NCBI GenBank assembly: GCA_902608305.1
Contig: CACLNK010000007.1
Span: forward strand, 1-24,193
Length of the DNA stretch: 24,193 nt
DNA from: an uncultured Pelagibacteraceae bacterium
Lineage (GTDB): Bacteria > Pseudomonadota > Alphaproteobacteria > Pelagibacterales > Pelagibacteraceae
Reading direction: 5' to 3'
Shown here: in pieces, positions 22,136-24,193 of the stretch
Numbering within the stretch: position 1 is the first letter of the stretch
How the letters are laid out: the number at the start of each line of letters is the position of its first letter
Position numbers and translations under genes: made by a program
The notes under the pieces: generated by a model
Told to the model about the DNA's origin: nothing
Database searches by the model: none
Seen by the model: only the letters and a program-made list of their open reading frames with translations

Positions 22136-22978
22136 ATGGACGTTAATATATTTGCTGCTGTTATGTTGGCTGCAGTTTTACATTCTGCTTGGAACGGAAT
22201 GGTAAAAAAACATAAAGATAAGGTTATTTCAGTTTCAGCAATAGTTTTTGGACATATTCCAATGGCATTTATTGTTATGCTGTTTGTGCCTTTGCCAACA
22301 TTAGAAAGTGTGCCTTATATAATTTTAAGCGCAATAATTCACCAAGGTTATCAAGTTTATTTAATATCTGCTTACAAATATGGAGATTTAACTAAAGTTT
22401 ATCCTGTTGCAAGAGGAACTGGACCAGTAGTAGCCACATTAATTTCAATTGCACTGTTGGGTGTTTTATTTTCAAAATTTCAAATAGCTTCAATTATCCT
22501 GATTTCTTTTGGAATAATCTTGATAGGTTTGTTAAGCGAAAGCTCACAAAAAAATAACAAAGCCCTCTTTTATTCCTTGATTACTGGTTTTTTTATAGGA
22601 ATGTATTCTTTAGCTGATGGTTATGGTGCAAGAATAAGTTTATCTCCTTTGAGTTTTTTAGGATGGTCTTTCATTTTAAATGCAATGATATTTCCTTTCA
22701 CTTTAAAACTCATGAATTGTTCAAATGTATTTAGTCGAGTTATTAAAGAAGCAAAAGTTGTATTTTGGGTTGGCGGCACACTCTCATATATAGTTTATGC
22801 AATTATAGTTTGGGCTTTTACCAAGGCGCCTATTCCTTTGGTTGGTGCTTTAAGGGAGTCTGGAATTATTTTTTCAATTATTATTGGAATTCTTTTCTTA
22901 AATGAAAAAATTTCTATACATAAAGTATTGTCAATAATTTTAATTTTTTTGGGTGTAGTAGGTTTAAAAATTTTTTAA
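22136..22978 (+). CDS. EamA-family membrane transporter
   Basis: A 280-residue protein with about ten hydrophobic helices. The N-terminal AVMLAAVLHSAWNGMVKKHKDK and YGDLTKVYPVARGTGPVVATLIS are typical of a second EamA group. The C-terminal repeat includes AFTKAPIPLVGALRESGIIFSIIIGILFLNEKI. Members are drug/metabolite transporters, with the substrate unknown. It is divergent from the MetF-family gene and ends two bases before the convergent ccdA stop. It is not close in sequence to the EamA protein at 19132. Confidence 0.9.
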   Translation: MDVNIFAAVMLAAVLHSAWNGMVKKHKDKVISVSAIVFGHIPMAFIVMLFVPLPTLESVPYIILSAIIHQGYQVYLISAYKYGDLTKVYPVARGTGPVVATLISIALLGVLFSKFQIASIILISFGIILIGLLSESSQKNNKALFYSLITGFFIGMYSLADGYGARISLSPLSFLGWSFILNAMIFPFTLKLMNCSNVFSRVIKEAKVVFWVGGTLSYIVYAIIVWAFTKAPIPLVGALRESGIIFSIIIGILFLNEKISIHKVLSIILIFLGVVGLKIF

Positions 22979-22980
22979 AA

Positions 22981-23688
22981 CTATCCAAAATTTTGAAAAA
23001 AAGGAAAAATATTTAAAATATAATAACCTACGATTTGTAATTGATTTGTTATAATTAAAATACCAGTTAGAAGCAAAATCATTCCACCTATTTTTGAAAC
23101 TTTATTAATATTTTTTTTGAAATTTTTTGAAAATATTAAAAATTTTTGAATTAAAAATCCAGACAGTATAAATGGGATAGCTAAACCCAAAGAATAAAAA
23201 CTAAGCAATATAATTGCTTTTGAAATATTTTCCTCCGTTGATGCCAAAGCAAGAATAGATCCCAATATTGGGCCAATGCAAGGAGTCCATCCAAATCCAA
23301 AGGCCATACCAACAACAAATGTAAATAATGGTTTGGCTGATTTATTTGTGTAATATTTTTTTTCGTAATTAAGAAATTTAATATTAATTATTTCAAGTAA
23401 CTGGAGAGAAAAAATTATAATAATTAATCCAGCAACAATTCTTAACTGACCTGAGTTTTGAAGTAAAAGTTTTCCTAAAACAGATGCAGTTGCACCAAAA
23501 ATTATAAATACGAATGAAAACCCTAAAGAAAATAAAAATAATGGAATTAAATTTATTTTTTTGCTTTCAACTAACTCTTTTAATGATTGTCCTGAAATGA
23601 AGGAAATATAACCAGGTATTAACGGTAATACACAGGGTGATAAGAAACTTATTAATCCAGCTCCTAGAGCAATGAATAATTCAATCAT
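22981..23688 (-). CDS. ccdA: CcdA-like thiol-disulfide membrane protein
   Basis: A 235-residue inner-membrane protein of the CcdA/DsbD transmembrane family with six predicted helices. The two redox cysteines are placed as expected in helices 1 and 4: SPCVLPLIPGYISF near residue 17 and GWTPCIGPILG near residue 135. It passes electrons from cytoplasmic thioredoxin to the periplasm for cytochrome c maturation or disulfide repair. It lacks the DsbD periplasmic domains, in agreement with CcdA. The fumarylacetoacetase-family gene lies upstream on the same strand, 11 bases away. Confidence 0.9.
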   Translation of the reverse strand: MIELFIALGAGLISFLSPCVLPLIPGYISFISGQSLKELVESKKINLIPLFLFSLGFSFVFIIFGATASVLGKLLLQNSGQLRIVAGLIIIIFSLQLLEIINIKFLNYEKKYYTNKSAKPLFTFVVGMAFGFGWTPCIGPILGSILALASTEENISKAIILLSFYSLGLAIPFILSGFLIQKFLIFSKNFKKNINKVSKIGGMILLLTGILIITNQLQIVGYYILNIFPFFQNFG

Positions 23689-23699
23689 AATTTATTTTT

Positions 23700-24193
23700 T
23701 TATTCAGTTATAACTTTTGAATTTTGTTCGCCTAAATTATCTATAGATAATTTAATTTTATCACCTGGTTTAAGAAAAACAGGAGGCTTCATTCCCATAC
23801 CAACTCCAGCTGGTGTTCCTGTTGTAACAATATCTCCAGGTTGTAAAGACATGAATGTACTTAAATAAGAAAGTAAAAAATTTGTATTAAAGATCATATT
23901 TTTAGTATTACCAGCTTGCATTTTTTTTTCATTCACATCTAAACTTAAATTTAAATTATTAATATCTAAAATTTCATCTTTAGTTACCAAATACGGTCCA
24001 ATTGGCCCAAATGTATCTCCCGATTTACCTTTTACCCATTGACCCATTTTTTCAATTTGCCATTCTCTCTCGCTAATATCGTTTACTATGCAGTATCCTA
24101 AAATATGATTTGGTGCTTCTTTTTCAGAGATATTTTTTGTTTCTTTTCCAACTACAAAAGCTAGTTCGACTTCCCAATCAAATTTTTTTGAAT
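23700..24193 (-). CDS. Fumarylacetoacetate hydrolase-family protein (5' end outside window)
   Basis: About 164 residues remain to the stop, and the frame is open to the window edge well beyond the internal ATG at 24047. Segments are DWEVELAFVVG (metal-ligand region of the FAH fold), GYCIVNDISEREWQ, GDTFGPIGPYLVTKDEI, LLSYLSTFMSLQPGDIVTTGTPAGVGMG and LKPGDKIKLSIDNLGEQNSKV. This matches the C-terminal half of the FAH family (C-C bond hydrolases, hydratases or oxaloacetate decarboxylases acting on 2-oxo acids with Mg2+). The individual reaction cannot be fixed. The start lies upstream of the window. Confidence 0.9.
   Translation of the reverse strand, partial: SKKFDWEVELAFVVGKETKNISEKEAPNHILGYCIVNDISEREWQIEKMGQWVKGKSGDTFGPIGPYLVTKDEILDINNLNLSLDVNEKKMQAGNTKNMIFNTNFLLSYLSTFMSLQPGDIVTTGTPAGVGMGMKPPVFLKPGDKIKLSIDNLGEQNSKVITE

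Noticed and set aside
23700..24047. A complete short FAH-family gene starting at ATG 24047
   Set aside because: The frame upstream to the window edge encodes conserved family sequence (DWEVELA, GYCIVNDIS), so the gene is longer and cut by the window.

Overview
The window is very AT-rich (roughly 70 % A+T by eye), tightly packed with genes and biased to A/T-ending codons. With its gene content (methylated-amine and one-carbon enzymes, a TauD/BBOX-like dioxygenase, many small compact operons, overlapping starts and stops), this points to a streamlined marine alphaproteobacterium of the SAR11/Pelagibacterales type. That assignment is inference from composition and gene content; no rRNA or tRNA gene is present to confirm it. 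No insertion sequence, CRISPR array, tRNA or phage gene was seen. No intergenic gap exceeds about 100 bases.

Layout. (1) 1-1068, minus strand: a partial SAM-dependent methyltransferase behind a 1-Cys peroxiredoxin with a good sigma70-like promoter. (2) 1152-3630, plus strand: a sulfur/cysteine block made of a persulfide dioxygenase-like metallo-beta-lactamase-fold protein, a 40-residue protein with 11 cysteines, serine acetyltransferase (cysE) and cysteine synthase (cysK). (3) 3679-6113, plus strand: a seven-gene run of very small proteins (an unknown, DUF1330, a four-helix membrane protein, two tandem NTF2/SnoaL-like paralogues, a VOC protein and an SMR-like membrane protein without the catalytic glutamate). 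(4) 12067-6110, minus strand: an oligopeptide/dipeptide-type ABC importer operon (binding protein, two permeases, fused double ATPase) continuing into an AhpD-like CMD protein and a DUF952 protein. A strong hairpin lies between the binding protein and the permeases. (5) 15320-12165, minus strand: an inositol-monophosphatase-family phosphatase and a 778-residue predicted surface protein with propeller-like repeats, a 50-residue internal duplication and a beta-barrel-like C-terminus. (6) 15413-22047: a methylated-amine/one-carbon region. It holds a dimethylglycine/sarcosine dehydrogenase-type enzyme interrupted by one in-frame TAA, a DmdA/GcvT-like methyltransferase, an EamA exporter, a gamma-butyrobetaine-hydroxylase-like dioxygenase and, convergently, a methylenetetrahydrofolate reductase. 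(7) 22136-24193: a second EamA transporter, a CcdA-type thiol-disulfide membrane protein and a partial fumarylacetoacetate-hydrolase-family enzyme.

How the genes may work together. Regions 1, 2 and 7 share a thiol and redox theme (peroxiredoxin, persulfide oxidation, cysteine synthesis, a Cys-rich metal-binding candidate, CcdA). Region 6 could strip N- or S-methyl groups onto tetrahydrofolate and oxidise the resulting methyl-THF through the MetF-family enzyme. Region 3 is the least explained part: a compact set of small folds with no recognised pathway. The points most worth checking are the Cys-rich micro-gene, the in-frame stop in the dehydrogenase, the small-protein cluster with its altered SMR protein, and the duplicated segment in the surface protein.
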